DNA from: Centropus unirufus
Lineage: Eukaryota; Chordata; Aves; Cuculiformes; Centropidae
DNA length: 64,000 nt
NCBI GenBank assembly: GCA_013397695.1
Contig: VYZI01000002.1
Span: 3,699,943-3,763,942, forward strand
Direction of reading: 5' to 3'
Below the pieces are notes generated by a model. It had not been told where the DNA came from. It did not search any database and was given only the letters and a program-made list of their open reading frames with translations. The position numbers and the translations under genes are program-made. Of this stretch, positions 27,704 to 39,600 are shown piece after piece. How positions within the stretch are numbered: the first letter of the stretch is position 1; each line of letters opens with the position of its first letter.

Positions 27704-28190
27704 TAAAAGGAGCTTAAGGAGAAAAGCAAAAACACAACGGAAAAATCACAATTTTGGGGAAATTTGGAGCTTGATTTTTTTTATGCTACACCCTGTGCGT
27801 AGCGTTAGAGTTCTCTCACTTCACTATTAGTTTCCTTCTCATATTACAGCTATTAAAGTTAACACAACATATATCCACAGAAACACTGTGCTAGCAAACC
27901 CAGAAACTAAAGGCAACTCTGTCATTCGATCATGATTTGCAAGAGAGACAAGGAAACCCATCAGGACACAGAGCTCCTCCTTTGTGGGAAGCTAGGAGAC
28001 ATTCAGACAAAGCAACTGAAAGTCAAAATAGCTGGAAAAGGAATGGGAGGTCGGGGGGAGTGTCACAAGTCTTTCAAGTCCTTAATTCTCATGTACGACT
28101 TGAATGACATATTGGGATACGTGGAGAAACGCAAGCCAGTACCATTTCAAGTTTGCCTGCATTGATTCTTAGCAGCCCCCTGATGGTACC

Positions 28191-28224
28191 TCTTCCCTTT
28201 CCCTCCCTCCTCCTCCTCCTTCCC
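28191..28224 (-). other. Polypurine G-run tract in the SLC2A9 3' UTR
   Basis: The + strand is pure pyrimidine over this tract. The transcript strand therefore reads as runs of GGG and GG separated by single A or AA. There are four GGG runs, but the first loop is 14 bases long and is itself made of GGA repeats. It could form a two- or three-layer G-quadruplex in RNA or bind purine-tract proteins. No function is shown by sequence alone. Confidence 0.5.
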
Positions 28225-28388
28225 AGAGACTTTGTGCACAGCTCCCCCTGAGCACACAGGGGTGCTCAGCCAGCTGCTGCTCCCAACCTCTGCTCCCTGC
28301 CGCCACTTTACTTCCCTGAGTCTATATTCCCCATCCCACTTACCACAGGATCCATCACAGGGGCCTGAGAAAACTCGGGCTCTTATTT

Positions 28389-28394
28389 TTTAAT
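28389..28394 (-). terminator. Candidate proximal poly(A) signal ATTAAA
   Basis: On the minus strand this reads ATTAAA, about 190 bases past the SLC2A9 stop. The sequence just downstream in the transcript direction (28340-28370) is G/T-rich, containing TGTGATGG and TGTGGTAAG, as expected of a cleavage-stimulating element. It is the commonest variant of the canonical signal. Confidence is limited because the hexamer is frequent by chance in AT-rich DNA. Confidence 0.4.
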
Positions 28395-28584
28395 CAGCTG
28401 CTGCTACACCTGCCTCTCCCTTCCTCAGCCGTCGCCCTCGCTGCTAACGAATTCACCTGTACTCACAGCATTTTCAAGAGGGAAACCGTTCATACTGTTA
28501 AAAATAGAAGTTGTGCATTGCTATAAACGTACTGAATGAAAAAAAAACATGTTTTCCCCCATCCCCCAGAAGACCGTCCTGGGA

Positions 28585-28842
28585 TTACACAATCCCCTTT
28601 TTGGTTTCCCCATTGTCCACTGAGGATGTGAAGTCTGATTCTTGTTCTGCACTTGATTTCCTCTCCCCTGGGTAGTGGTTAATTTCTTGCATTTCTAAAG
28701 ATACTTTATTCCTCTTGGCGAATGCCTGGCTGATCTCATTAAATGTCTTATTTTTTGTTTCAGGCAGGACAAAAAACAGGTAGGCAGCTCCTGCAAAGCA
28801 GATGGCAGCGAACACTAGGAAGCAGTAAGTCTGTAAACCACT
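28585..28842 (-). CDS. SLC2A9: SLC2A9 last coding exon: helix 12, PETK motif and C-terminal tail
   Basis: This exon has 258 coding bases (85 residues plus a TAA stop at 28585-28587). The acceptor is CTATTTGCAG. Residues 1-26 are helix 12, starting [16 protein letters not shown]. Residues 27-30 are PETK, the motif that closes helix 12 on the cytoplasmic side. [11 protein letters not shown] and KRNK follow, as in GLUT9. The remaining 39 residues are a polar tail rich in Glu, Ser and Lys, with no membrane segment. The human tail after KRNK is about 21 residues by my recollection, so this one is longer and its sequence is not conserved. An upstream in-frame ATG at 28885-28887 lies in the intron and is not a start. 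Confidence 0.96.
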   Translation of the reverse strand, partial: SGLQTYCFLVFAAICFAGAAYLFFVLPETKNKTFNEISQAFAKRNKVSLEMQEINHYPGERKSSAEQESDFTSSVDNGETKKGIV

Positions 28843-30041
28843 CTGCAAATAGAAAACAAAGGAGAATGTCATTATAAAAAGGACCAAAGGCAGAAAAAAA
28901 GCAACATCAAGAATGGTTTGAAACTAAAAACATGGGCTATGGAGCAATTTTTAACCAAGTACAGTAAGTCCCGGTGTTCGGTACAAGTCAGAGTACTTAG
29001 AATTTCATAAAAATGCATGAGTTGTTAGTGGCCCATCCATGGAAAAGCAGGTTCCTGGCAGAGGCGGGTGGATCTGCAATCTGGGCGATGCTGGGAGACA
29101 CCAGAGTGAGTAGAGGCGCTGGGGGTGTGAGGAGAGCAGCTGGCAGCAGGGCTCCTGCTGTGTGCACGGCTTTTTGTGCTGCCATGGTATTTCTGGAAAG
29201 GAGGCAGATGCTTGCCCGAGTTGTTCTGCACGCTGCCTCGCAATTGCTAGGTACAAAAAATGAGGCATGCTTTTGCAGTCCTGTGCACCTGTACACAGAA
29301 CATGGGAAGGCTGCATAGCCAGGGGGATCTCCATCACCCTAGATACAAGCTTCATGATTCGCAAAATAAACAAGGAAAAAAAACCCAAATGGCAGACGTT
29401 TTTATAATTTCTAAGATTCTGGAAGCTTACAGAAGGAAAAAAAGCCATAAAAAACACTTCTTTCATGCTAGAGACTAGAGTTAAGCATGAACAGAAAATT
29501 AAGTGCAGGCCATATTTGAATGTTTTGGAATTTTACTTCACTGCAAAAAAAAGACTATCGACACAAAGAAATTATTTTATAAATTGATTATAAGGGCTCC
29601 AACCAACTCGTAGGAGTTGCACTTGACTGAAACATAAAAATTTATTGCCTGGTGATTATTAGATCATTAAATAGTTTTCAGTTATATTTCATTAGTACAG
29701 TTTTGGAAAACATTTGGCAGTTACAATATTGTCATCATTTTGTTTGAACTAGGAGGAGGTTTGCTATAATGGCTCCAGTGAAACCTCCCCTCCTGTATTG
29801 ATTTACCTCACTCTGTGTCCCAAAATAAAATTTCTAATGAATATGTATTTTTAACTTTGCAAAGCTAAATCAAACCAGAAATGGTATCTCTAACTCCAAA
29901 AACAAGACGACCTTTCTGTTGTGCCTTGTGTATGGTCATGAACAATTCCTACAAGGAGAGCCAGACCACTCACAGCCACCTCAGGAAAGCAGAGGAAGCC
30001 AGGGAAAAGCACTCAGGGTGGAGGAAGCAGACATGGCTTCC

Positions 30042-30060
30042 TATATATATATATATATAT
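30042..30060. repeat. (TA)n microsatellite
   Basis: Nineteen bases of alternating TA followed by a short CA run, in the last SLC2A9 intron. Confidence 0.9.
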
Positions 30061-31855
30061 GCACACACCTACAATTGCCATTAAATTTATGTATATTAAA
30101 CTATTAAGACAGCACTAGAAAACTATGAAACCTTGACTTTCCATATGTTTCTAATACACTTCCACCATTGATAGTCGCCCCAGTCCTAAACTGCAGCCTG
30201 GTTAAGTTTGCTATGTTAGGGGCTCAGAGTATAGACAATTCCTAGGACTACTTTTACTTTTCACTTGCTCAGTTTATATAATCTATGAAGTGGAATAACA
30301 ACATGAATTTATGTGTGGAGCAAGAAAGACAAAAAAAAAAAACATTTTCTGCAGCTGCATTTTAAGACCACAGCTGATTGGCAGCCTGCCTAGTCACAAT
30401 ATTTTCTGTGGATAATTCATTACCTAGTTCAGCCCTTCAGCTCCTGCCTGCAATAGGAAAAGCTGGAAAGTGCATCCTCTGAAATACTGACTATGGATCC
30501 TTGGATGATCAATGGGTTTTTTTGTGAAATTCTAGAAGTACGAACTCCTGAGCAACCTGACAATTGGAAGCCAAAGAACACGGGTTGTGAGAAGGGAAAA
30601 CATTCTGGCATGGGAACATATATGACTCTCAAGCTTATTCAGAGACAGAAGCAAATGTATTTAGTAGACAGGAAAAAATAACTTCACGTCACATCATAAA
30701 TCATCCTGTCACGTTAAGAATTTAAATTTTACATCTGGATCTCATGCATTTGAAACTCCTATTCAGCCGAATGGTAGCGCTCCAATCTGGAATAATGTTC
30801 TTCTCTTCTAAAAATCTTCATTGAACTAGATCTTCCCCATGAAGGAAACAAACCATTAACACCTAACATGAATGAGCTGGGTAACCAGATGCCACAGGTT
30901 ACCTATGTCTCTTGGTGGTGTGGACACCACTTTGTCTCAACTTTCATATTTCTGTTTGTTTCTTTGTTGTCCATGATAACAATTATTGTTTATTATCTAA
31001 TTAAAATTTCTCTAATTGAACTGAAGACTTTCATGAGTGTGTATTTTATTTGAAATTATTTTACATAATGTATTTACACCTATTGGTAATAAACTTGCTC
31101 TCCTTAATTTCAGTAGATCCATTTAAAAGTAGCCCTCAGGGACTTCTAATTTGCTAAAAATTAAATTCTGCTGTAAATCCTACAAATGAGCTTTATGGAA
31201 ATAGATCAAGATTTGCACTTTTTGTGCTCAGCAGGATTAGCACAACAGATTTGTAATTCCTGGACAGGATCACTGCTGGGTGACCAAAAAAATTCCCTTT
31301 TCTCTCCAGCTACTCTTCAGTCATAATATTTTCTTAAAGCTGGTTCTTATTTTACATATGCAGGAAAGACACACTCATATTCATAAGCCTTTCACAACTC
31401 ATTCAGAGTACCACTCATATGACCCAAACCTGCATTTGGCATAGGAGAACATCAAGTGTGAATTGAATATTATGAATGAGCATGAAACTTTCTATCTGCT
31501 CTGCACACTACTAAACGAGGTAGGACAGAACTATGGCATAAAGTGGGAAGAAAATGTTAAATCTTGAATCCTTACTCCACAGAAACATACAGCTCAGCCT
31601 AGATTTTTCATTTATTTTGTCCATTTCAGATGTATTTTGAATTCCTGACGGCAGAGAGAAGATCCGACTGGGCCGAATGATTAACAGCTTGGCCACAGAT
31701 TTGTGATGTGCTCATCAAGGGATCCAGAAGGTGGGATGATGTGCTGGGAAAAGGGCAAACGCTGAGTTATTCAATGATGGCTACTACAGAAAAGGTACTG
31801 GTAGACAGATCTGACAGGAAAATGGATCCATCTCTTTTGTCCTTGAAAGTACTGT

Positions 31856-31990
31856 TATTCTATTCTATTCTATTCTATTCTATTCTATTCTATTCTATTC
31901 TATTCTATTCTATTCTATTCTATTCTATTCTATTCTATTCTATTCCGTTCCGTTCCGTTCCGTTCCGTTCCGTTCCGTTCCGTTCTGTTC
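31856..31990. repeat. Two-part pentanucleotide array: (TATTC)18 then (CGTTC)8
   Basis: Eighteen uninterrupted TATTC units (31856-31945) switch abruptly to eight uninterrupted CGTTC units (31946-31985) and one TGTTC. The two units differ at two positions. The array lies in the last SLC2A9 intron, so the transcript carries GAATA and GAACG repeats. The lack of interruptions suggests it is young or currently variable in length. Confidence 0.98.
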
Positions 31991-33626
31991 CAATCTGCTA
32001 TTCATATTATGCCCATGAAACCTGTATCTCTCATTTACTCTGACATCTGTAACCTCCAAATCCATGGTCTCTCTTTGTTTTACTCCTTCCAACTCGCTAG
32101 AGATAGGACACCTATTGAGACTGTGCAGCTGCTATTCTAGAACTCAAACCCCAGAGTTTTGCTTATCTTGGGATTAAGTGCTGTCATGGATGGAATTTTA
32201 GTAGACTTAGATTTCGCAGCAATTAAGAATTTATTGAGAGAGATCACAAAAATGAAATACATAATACACTTACTCATCAGTTGATTAACGTGATTCAAAG
32301 TGATTCAACAAGATTTGCTATAACAAAATCATAGGCTTGAGATTCAAAAATGGCAAAGCTCCCGTTGTACTTACTACAAGGTTATACCAAATCCCACACA
32401 CACAAATATGCACATACCCATACTGACACGTGCCCTCTCAATGATATGGCAATAATGATGATGTATAGAATAAAATTCCAAAGGTAATTTTTTCCTATAC
32501 TTTGTGGTATTTTTTCATTAACTACATGGGACAGAACCGTCAGTATTCAAAAATTCAATACTTGTACGCACCTGAGGAGTCATTTGAGTCTTAATAAAAA
32601 CCATCATATCTGAACAGCTGGAGGGGTGGGTTAAATGAGGAAGGGAAAGGCAGGACAAGAAGCAAAGCAAGCCAATTCTGAATGGAAATTCAACTAAAAC
32701 AAACATAAATTCAAGGAAAGTATGCAGTTGCAGTTACTTTTCATTTTTCCCATGTAAGGACAGGTTATTACTTTACACTCAGCTCCTACCATCAGCAGCA
32801 CAAACTCTGGCCATATGGGAGCACCAAGCAAGCCCCATCCAAATCCCCCTGCCACATCCACTCGGGTAGGTGTCTTTGGACTGCCTGCATGTACTGCTCA
32901 GCTTCAGAACAAGATACCACTTTCACCAAAGTGCTTCTCCTTCTTCAACACCAGACAACTTTGCCAGAGCTAGGAATACTTGAAACCAGGCTTTTACACA
33001 CAAAGTTAGAATCCAAAAGGTTAGAGAAGGAAGGCAGAACAAAGCATTACAGTAGTCTATGCTTTGTAGCTGTTTTCCCCAAAGATTTCTTCACCGCATC
33101 CTCCTGCATGAATGTTCAAGGTTCACAGTTGCCCAAAGTTTCAGGTGCTTTCCTAAATAACAACAGCCCTGTCTCTTGCTAGGCTCACAGATATTTGTTC
33201 ACTATCAAGGTCAGACACACAGGTCCCTGAAAGGCCAGGGTTGCTGTGGATCACTGACTGTCACCTGCCCTCACAGGTGTACCTGGGAGGGCAAGAGAAC
33301 AGTCAAGAGGCTTAATGATGCAATAACCCCAGGAAAGCACCTTGGATACCTACAGCCTCTTCCTAGTTAGTCAGTAGGCTAATAAAACCTCTCCAAAGTG
33401 GGATATTTATTGGCTTGTTCAAGGCTGGGATGGGTTACTGCTATACAGGATATTTAAAAGTTAAGTGTAAGCTTTTAAACTCATCACCCTCTACTTTCCT
33501 ACCAGCTTCCTATGGAGGCTATTTCAAACACAACATTTCTGGAAATGTCCTGCCAGCTGAATCTTGAATTGCTTATTTTCATGTTCTCTTCATTTTTCTG
33601 TAGCTGATCAAGGCTCTGTATTTGTC

Positions 33627-33642
33627 AAAAAAAAAAAAAAAA
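33627..33642. repeat. A16 homopolymer
   Basis: Sixteen adenines in the last SLC2A9 intron. No processed gene copy is visible to its left, so it is not called a retrocopy tail. Confidence 0.9.
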
Positions 33643-36600
33643 GGAAAACCAGGAAACGATTCACTGAAGACATGCATGCAATTACCACAAAAAAAAGAAT
33701 AAAAGCAAAAGGACTTGGGCAATTCCCTCAAATCAGATCCCAGTCGCATCAAACAATCAAACCTGAGTCTGATGATGAGATGTAGCTGCATCAGTGAGCT
33801 GTATGAATATATACATGCAGCCCAGCCAAAAGCAAAGAAGTTAACATATTTTCAGCTCCTGTAGAGCTGCTATACACATTAGGTGGAATGTATAGGGATT
33901 TCCTCCATCTCCCTTTAAATAAAATGGCAAAGAATAAGTGATTTTTACAATTATGAAGAGATTTAAAGGGCACACAAAAAGAGGCAAAAGAGCTCATTTT
34001 TTTCAAGGTAAAAAGACAACAGAAACCAATAGAAAACCTGGCATTGAAACAATAAGATTTCTGCTCCTTAAAAAAAATTAAAATAACAACTTGCCACTTC
34101 TTAGGTCTGCTAGCTGAGAACAGTCTTCCTGATAATAGCCTACCTGCTGTGAACACTGCAGTCAGGCAAAAAAGAAGAGTATTTGAGTCGAACATCGTCA
34201 TGCGCTATTTAACAATGGCTGCTTACTGACCTATTCTGCAGCAAAGGTTGAGTTCTAAGCAGGACTGTGACACTGAAAAGAGGGAAACAGACATTCTAGG
34301 GTAGATGCAGCAAAATAAATAAGCAAATAAACAAATTCTGAATTGGATTTAGCAAGCTAACATACTAATTTATAAAACAGAACATCTGGCTATTCCCAGC
34401 AAGTGCCAAATTGGAATTTTAAATTCTCAACTTGCAAAGTCACAGCCCCTTTGGCCCTGGCAATAGGTGCTTGGATTTGGAAGTTCCTACGAAAAGCACA
34501 GTCATGAGATGGGGGTCAAATGATTTTGAAGTGATGAGTTCTAAAACAGAGTACTAAAATATAATATATGAAACACATTTCCCAAGTGAAAAACATACAT
34601 TTCAGACGTGAACTGAAATTTCAACCCCAAACTCCACATATTCACTACCTCCTCAAAAAAAAAAGTTAGATCCTTGCATTTTCTACTGGAGTTGTGGGTT
34701 GTTTCTAATTAAAAGCATTTATTTTCATGTCTAACTTTCTGATAACCTACGTTTCATTTTCTTGTCTTTGAAGGGAACTTTAGCCATTTTCCTTAATACA
34801 GGTGCTCTGTAGTTTAAACATCAAATGTATTTGCAAAAGCTTAAAATAGCTTGGTGTCTATGGGAATCTATGTATAGGCTTCCTTGCACACCTCTGTTAT
34901 TGAAATTCTTGTACTGCATAATAGGAAAAGTCAAGGTGTATGATTACACAGTGAGGAAATAATATGGAAAACCAAAAGTCAGTCTTGATGGATAAATTAA
35001 TCTTGATGCACAAGAAGAAAAATCTCAAACGTGAAAATAAGGAAGAAACAGAGCAGAAGTTCAGGAGAGCCTCCAGTAACAAGAATAATGACTCAGAAGT
35101 ATTACTTCACAGGCAGAAATAAATTTGTTTCTGAAATAGGGTAAACAAAGACACATAGGTCTTTGCGTTATACTAGTGAGCAATCTGAACTAAGGCGACA
35201 GGTCTTGTAGCATCTGTATCTCTGGAATCTATAGCACGATATATCTGCTTTATCAACACACACCAATTTCTAATTACAGAAAAACAATACTAAAATAGAT
35301 GATGAAGGATAGATGTAACTATTGGGACTTTGTAATATCAAGGTCGTTTTTTATAACTATACAAAATGTTGAAACTGCGCTAACATTCATTAAGCCCTGC
35401 AAAAATAAGATGTTCTATGCTATTGCTGCCACAAAGCTGTAAAACATCTTGCAGTTTATTACCATTATTGCCTCAATCTTGCTGCAAAACCGTTACAAGA
35501 GAACTATGCCTTTGTGCCCCACTTTGAGATATCACAAGTTTCTCCCAGGGCAGAAGTAAAAGATGAGAAAAAAAACATGCAGGTGCCAGGGATTTTATAT
35601 AGGCCTTGCAAGATGGAAAAGAGGATCCTCCCATTTTCAAATTATCCTTATTTAAGTCCTTTCTTTTTTATAGGAAACCATAGCAGCAGTTCACTTGTCA
35701 TTTTGACAAGGATCTACATAATTTTCTAGTGCAACCATGCAGAGAGATTCGAATACCTCCATCGATCACTTACCCAATGCTTGTAATGATTTCAAAACTG
35801 TCTTTCCTAGCTGTAGATGTCTAAACGCATGGTACCAAATGTGAAAGTCAAACCCTGCCTGGGAGTAAAATCAGCTTTCCTCTTAGTGGATCTGTAATCA
35901 TAACTGACTATTCCTCTGTGATCTCTGGTTATTGGAAACATTTGTTTTAGAAGGAAAGCCCAAAGATACTGGAAAATTACTGATGGGCTAGAGAGGGAAC
36001 CAGAGGAGCAGTGAAGATGCAGCTGGACTCTGCAGGGCAGAAAGGTAGAAAATGAGGGCTCCGGATGGCCAGTTTTGGTTGGTGAGTTGGAGCAGAAAGG
36101 CAGTGGTATTCCCCCAGCTAAACCATGTTCAGCAGACTGAGGTCACCTGGATTAGGACAGCACTACAGCCTAAAGATATCAGCCAGCTGCTATCACTACA
36201 GCCCAAGAAGAGCAGGGATGTACACAGGGCAACAGGCTGAGCAGCATGGGGATAGTGGGAAAAGGCTCATGTTGTGAGGACATGTTCAGCAGCTAAATAT
36301 GTCCCTCTGCCTGAATTCCCCCTCTTCTTCTCTCTTCTTATCTTTATTCCTTAAAATATGCTTACTACAAAGCAGATGTATCGCTTAAGATGTTTACAGA
36401 ATGAAGTAAGAAACCCCAAGAATATTCGCAGTGGGTAAAATCAACTGATTTCCATATTTCTTTTCTGCTTCACATCTGCTTCCAGTGTGTTACTAGGAAA
36501 GCATGTTATTCCACAATGTAGTTTAATGTATCCGTGCTAAAATTCCAATCCAAATAAAATACATAGCACTTTAAGAATTTCTTCAACATGTACTGAATAT

Positions 36601-39600
36601 ACAGTGTGGCTCTCACACCAAAAAGACTCTGCAGAGTCTTCTAGAAGGAGAAATTATGACAGAAAAGTTTCAGAGAAATGTGCTATGCTGTCATACAGTG
36701 TAGCACAAATTTACCACATAGACTTCAAGCACCTCAAAACCACCTAATGCAACAAAGTGAAATTCCAGTTAAAAATGCATTGGCCTGTGAGGAAAATAAC
36801 ATCATTAATTACTAATTATGAGTGCCTAATAATTCTTTGTGTTTACACAATGCATTGCAAAAAATAAACAGCATCTTTTTTCCAGGCAATGGGTAATGTA
36901 AGGTCCTGCTAACCACTGGGTTACAGAAGTCTATCCTTGCAAATTTACTGTTACTGAAGAAAAAAAGCTTAACACGTGCCTATCATACTGCACCAGGGCT
37001 TTTCAAGCCTTTGAGATTATGCTTTTCTGCTACTGCCATTTGTTGTCCACTGTGCCCACTTGAGCTCATTGCATCTTTTCCCACATGCACATACATTCTA
37101 ATCTTGGATCTACCAAGGGTCCCTGTTCTCTGCACTCTAGCGCCAACTCAGTGTTAACAGTTCCTACCAGCTATCACTCACTCTTCAAGACCGACTTTTG
37201 AACTGCAAGCTCCAGCAAAGTCAAGCAAAGCCTCAGATTTCATTTCCAGCAGCATAAAATAAAACAGAATATCTAGGGAAGCAATGCCAAACAATATCCA
37301 CAAGTAACAATTTTGAGTCTGGCTAAATTAAAAAGGGTGAACTTGTATCCAGTTGTGTATGGACACTTTTACGAGATTTGGGTTTTGTTCATGGAGTGCT
37401 TTGGAAATGGTTTCTATTTACACCCGTGGCTGTGAGAATGAGAAAGTAGGAGGCTTATGGACAAGCAAGAATATTTGTTTTGCGAATTATTTAACTATTT
37501 GTTATTCTCCTATTTAAGAAGTTCTTCATTAAATTAAGGACTGAAATAAATAACCTGTGGACTGATGAACTCCTTATGATTTGCAAATGTCTTACAGAAA
37601 TGGAATACTGTCCATGTGAGGGAGACTCTAGTGCAATTAGGAAATACTAATGTAAAAGCAAGTGATATTTGATGGCCTGTACTGTAAACAAGAATATATA
37701 GGTTCCTCTGGTCAGATTTAGGTTTCCTTTTTTTTTTGTAGTGAGTCACTACTGCCAAAGGGAAAATGATCTGTTTCCTTTCATTATCCACAGAAGAAGG
37801 AATATATGAAATAGTAATAAGCTTACAGAAGAATGACTAATATATAACCTTGAAGGCCTTCAGGTTAGTTTTTCCTCAAATTTCTGTGGATGCTTGGTTC
37901 TTGTCCAAGCTATTCTGAAATTCACAAGGTCTTTTTTAATGTATTAGAGAAACTTAACACTTTCTGATCCTTTTGAACTGAAGAAAATAAGTGATCTTTT
38001 CTCCTTCCTCAGGAAAGGCATTCCTTTCTCAAGTATTTTCTGCAGACAGAATATTTTTAGGTTTGTTTTCTTTCACTTTAAGTTCATTGCAAATTTTGCT
38101 GTTTCTTCCTCTTATTTTTTTGCATTTTTCAAGATTATTTAGCCCAAAGCATCACTATAGTATTCTTACTGCTGTCATCATCTCCAAGGAAAGTAGTAAC
38201 TGCAATTGTCTCCTATTTTTTTCTTGGAGTTTGGATTGTTCTGCTGCCACAACCTGCAGCAGTTCTTCTTGCAGTGGCTGATATATCACAGGAACAAACG
38301 TACAAAAATAGCGTAAAGCAGCCACATGTTGCGTGTACACTTAACGAGAGACACTGCCTGCTCTGAAGGCTTCAAAATGTCAACAAACTCATAGAAAACC
38401 AGGAACACAGATGCCAACCAGCCCATTCCCATGAGTAAGGCAGACTCGCTCTTGACAAATACCTGTTTGTCTTTCATAAATCTCCAGTAATGGATGAACT
38501 ACAATCCATCCACACTTCATTACACAGTTACACTATTTTAAAGATTAAGCAATAACCTAATATCCTTCTTGATACAGTTATCTGAAAATATAACCTGTGT
38601 TCTCTCTGCTTCATCACCCACTTGCTGGGTAAATCACTGAATAGAACAGGCCTAGACCCAAGATAAACAGAGAATGGGAAAGCAACTGCAAGTGGATCTG
38701 GCAGGCCTGGAAACTTTCTAAACTAAGTTCAGCAGGAAAGCACACCCCTGCTAGAGATGTTAGCTGAACTAACTCCTTTGGGATACTCTGTTACTGCAGA
38801 GGACCTTGTGCTGGATCTCATAAAATGTGAACTTCACATTGAGCTCCAGCAATCAATTAAAGAATCAATTCATGCCACTGGAATCCGATAAAAAGGTTTT
38901 ATTATATTTTGGGAGAGTTGCGGAAGCCTGAAAAGCAAGGCTCTGCTTGTACTTCAGAGGCAGCAAAAGCCACCTGGGTGGGGACATGTGCAGCTGAGGA
39001 GCTGGAGCCTCTAACTGTTACCGCTATTCAGCTCTAGGCATATCACTATTCAAAGGGCCAGGCTGCTTGACACCTTGCAAACAGCAATGAAATAGCATCC
39101 CCTTTTAAAAAATACATACTTCAGTCTCTTAAGTGCTTTATGCTTTCCTTATAACCACAATTAAAAGGAGTATCCTACCATGATTGCTGTCATCTGACTT
39201 TTTAAATATGTGGTCACAGCCACCATTGAGTACTTTGTGCTTGTTCTTGCAGATTAAGGCATGATATCAGCATCTGGCAGCTCTGCCCTTGATCTTTTTA
39301 GTAAGATTCCTAACACTACTGCCCCAGTAAACACTGCAACATGTGAAGCTGGGTCCCAGCTTCCAGATGGGCAGGGATGCAAATCTAAGTTTCTGACATT
39401 TCAAGACCCTCTTCTCAGAAGATGTTTAGGTACAAATGGTTTGCAGTCTGGTGCGGGATTTAGATCAGTAGAGAGAGAGAAAGCATCATTGCTGGAGATT
39501 GTACAGTGCTAACTGACTTTGACCTTAAGGAATACTTATTCTCATATCTGTAATACAAACATCCATGCTTTCATAGTGTGGAGTCACTTTCCTGGAAAGA

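Larger units (their letters stand above)
27698..28584 (-). other. SLC2A9: SLC2A9 3' untranslated region (probable extent)
   Basis: This is the sequence immediately after the SLC2A9 stop. No further coding exon is seen on the minus strand. The extent is an inference that takes the AATAAA at 27698-27703 as the distal poly(A) signal; a nearer ATTAAA lies at 28389-28394. The region includes a purine-rich tract on the transcript strand (28191-28224). RNA data would be needed to fix the cleavage site. Confidence 0.5.

Noticed and set aside
28843..28887. ATG-initiated start of the last-exon reading frame at 28887
   Set aside because: This stretch is intronic: it lies upstream of a good acceptor (CTATTTGCAG), and the phase matches the preceding exon exactly.
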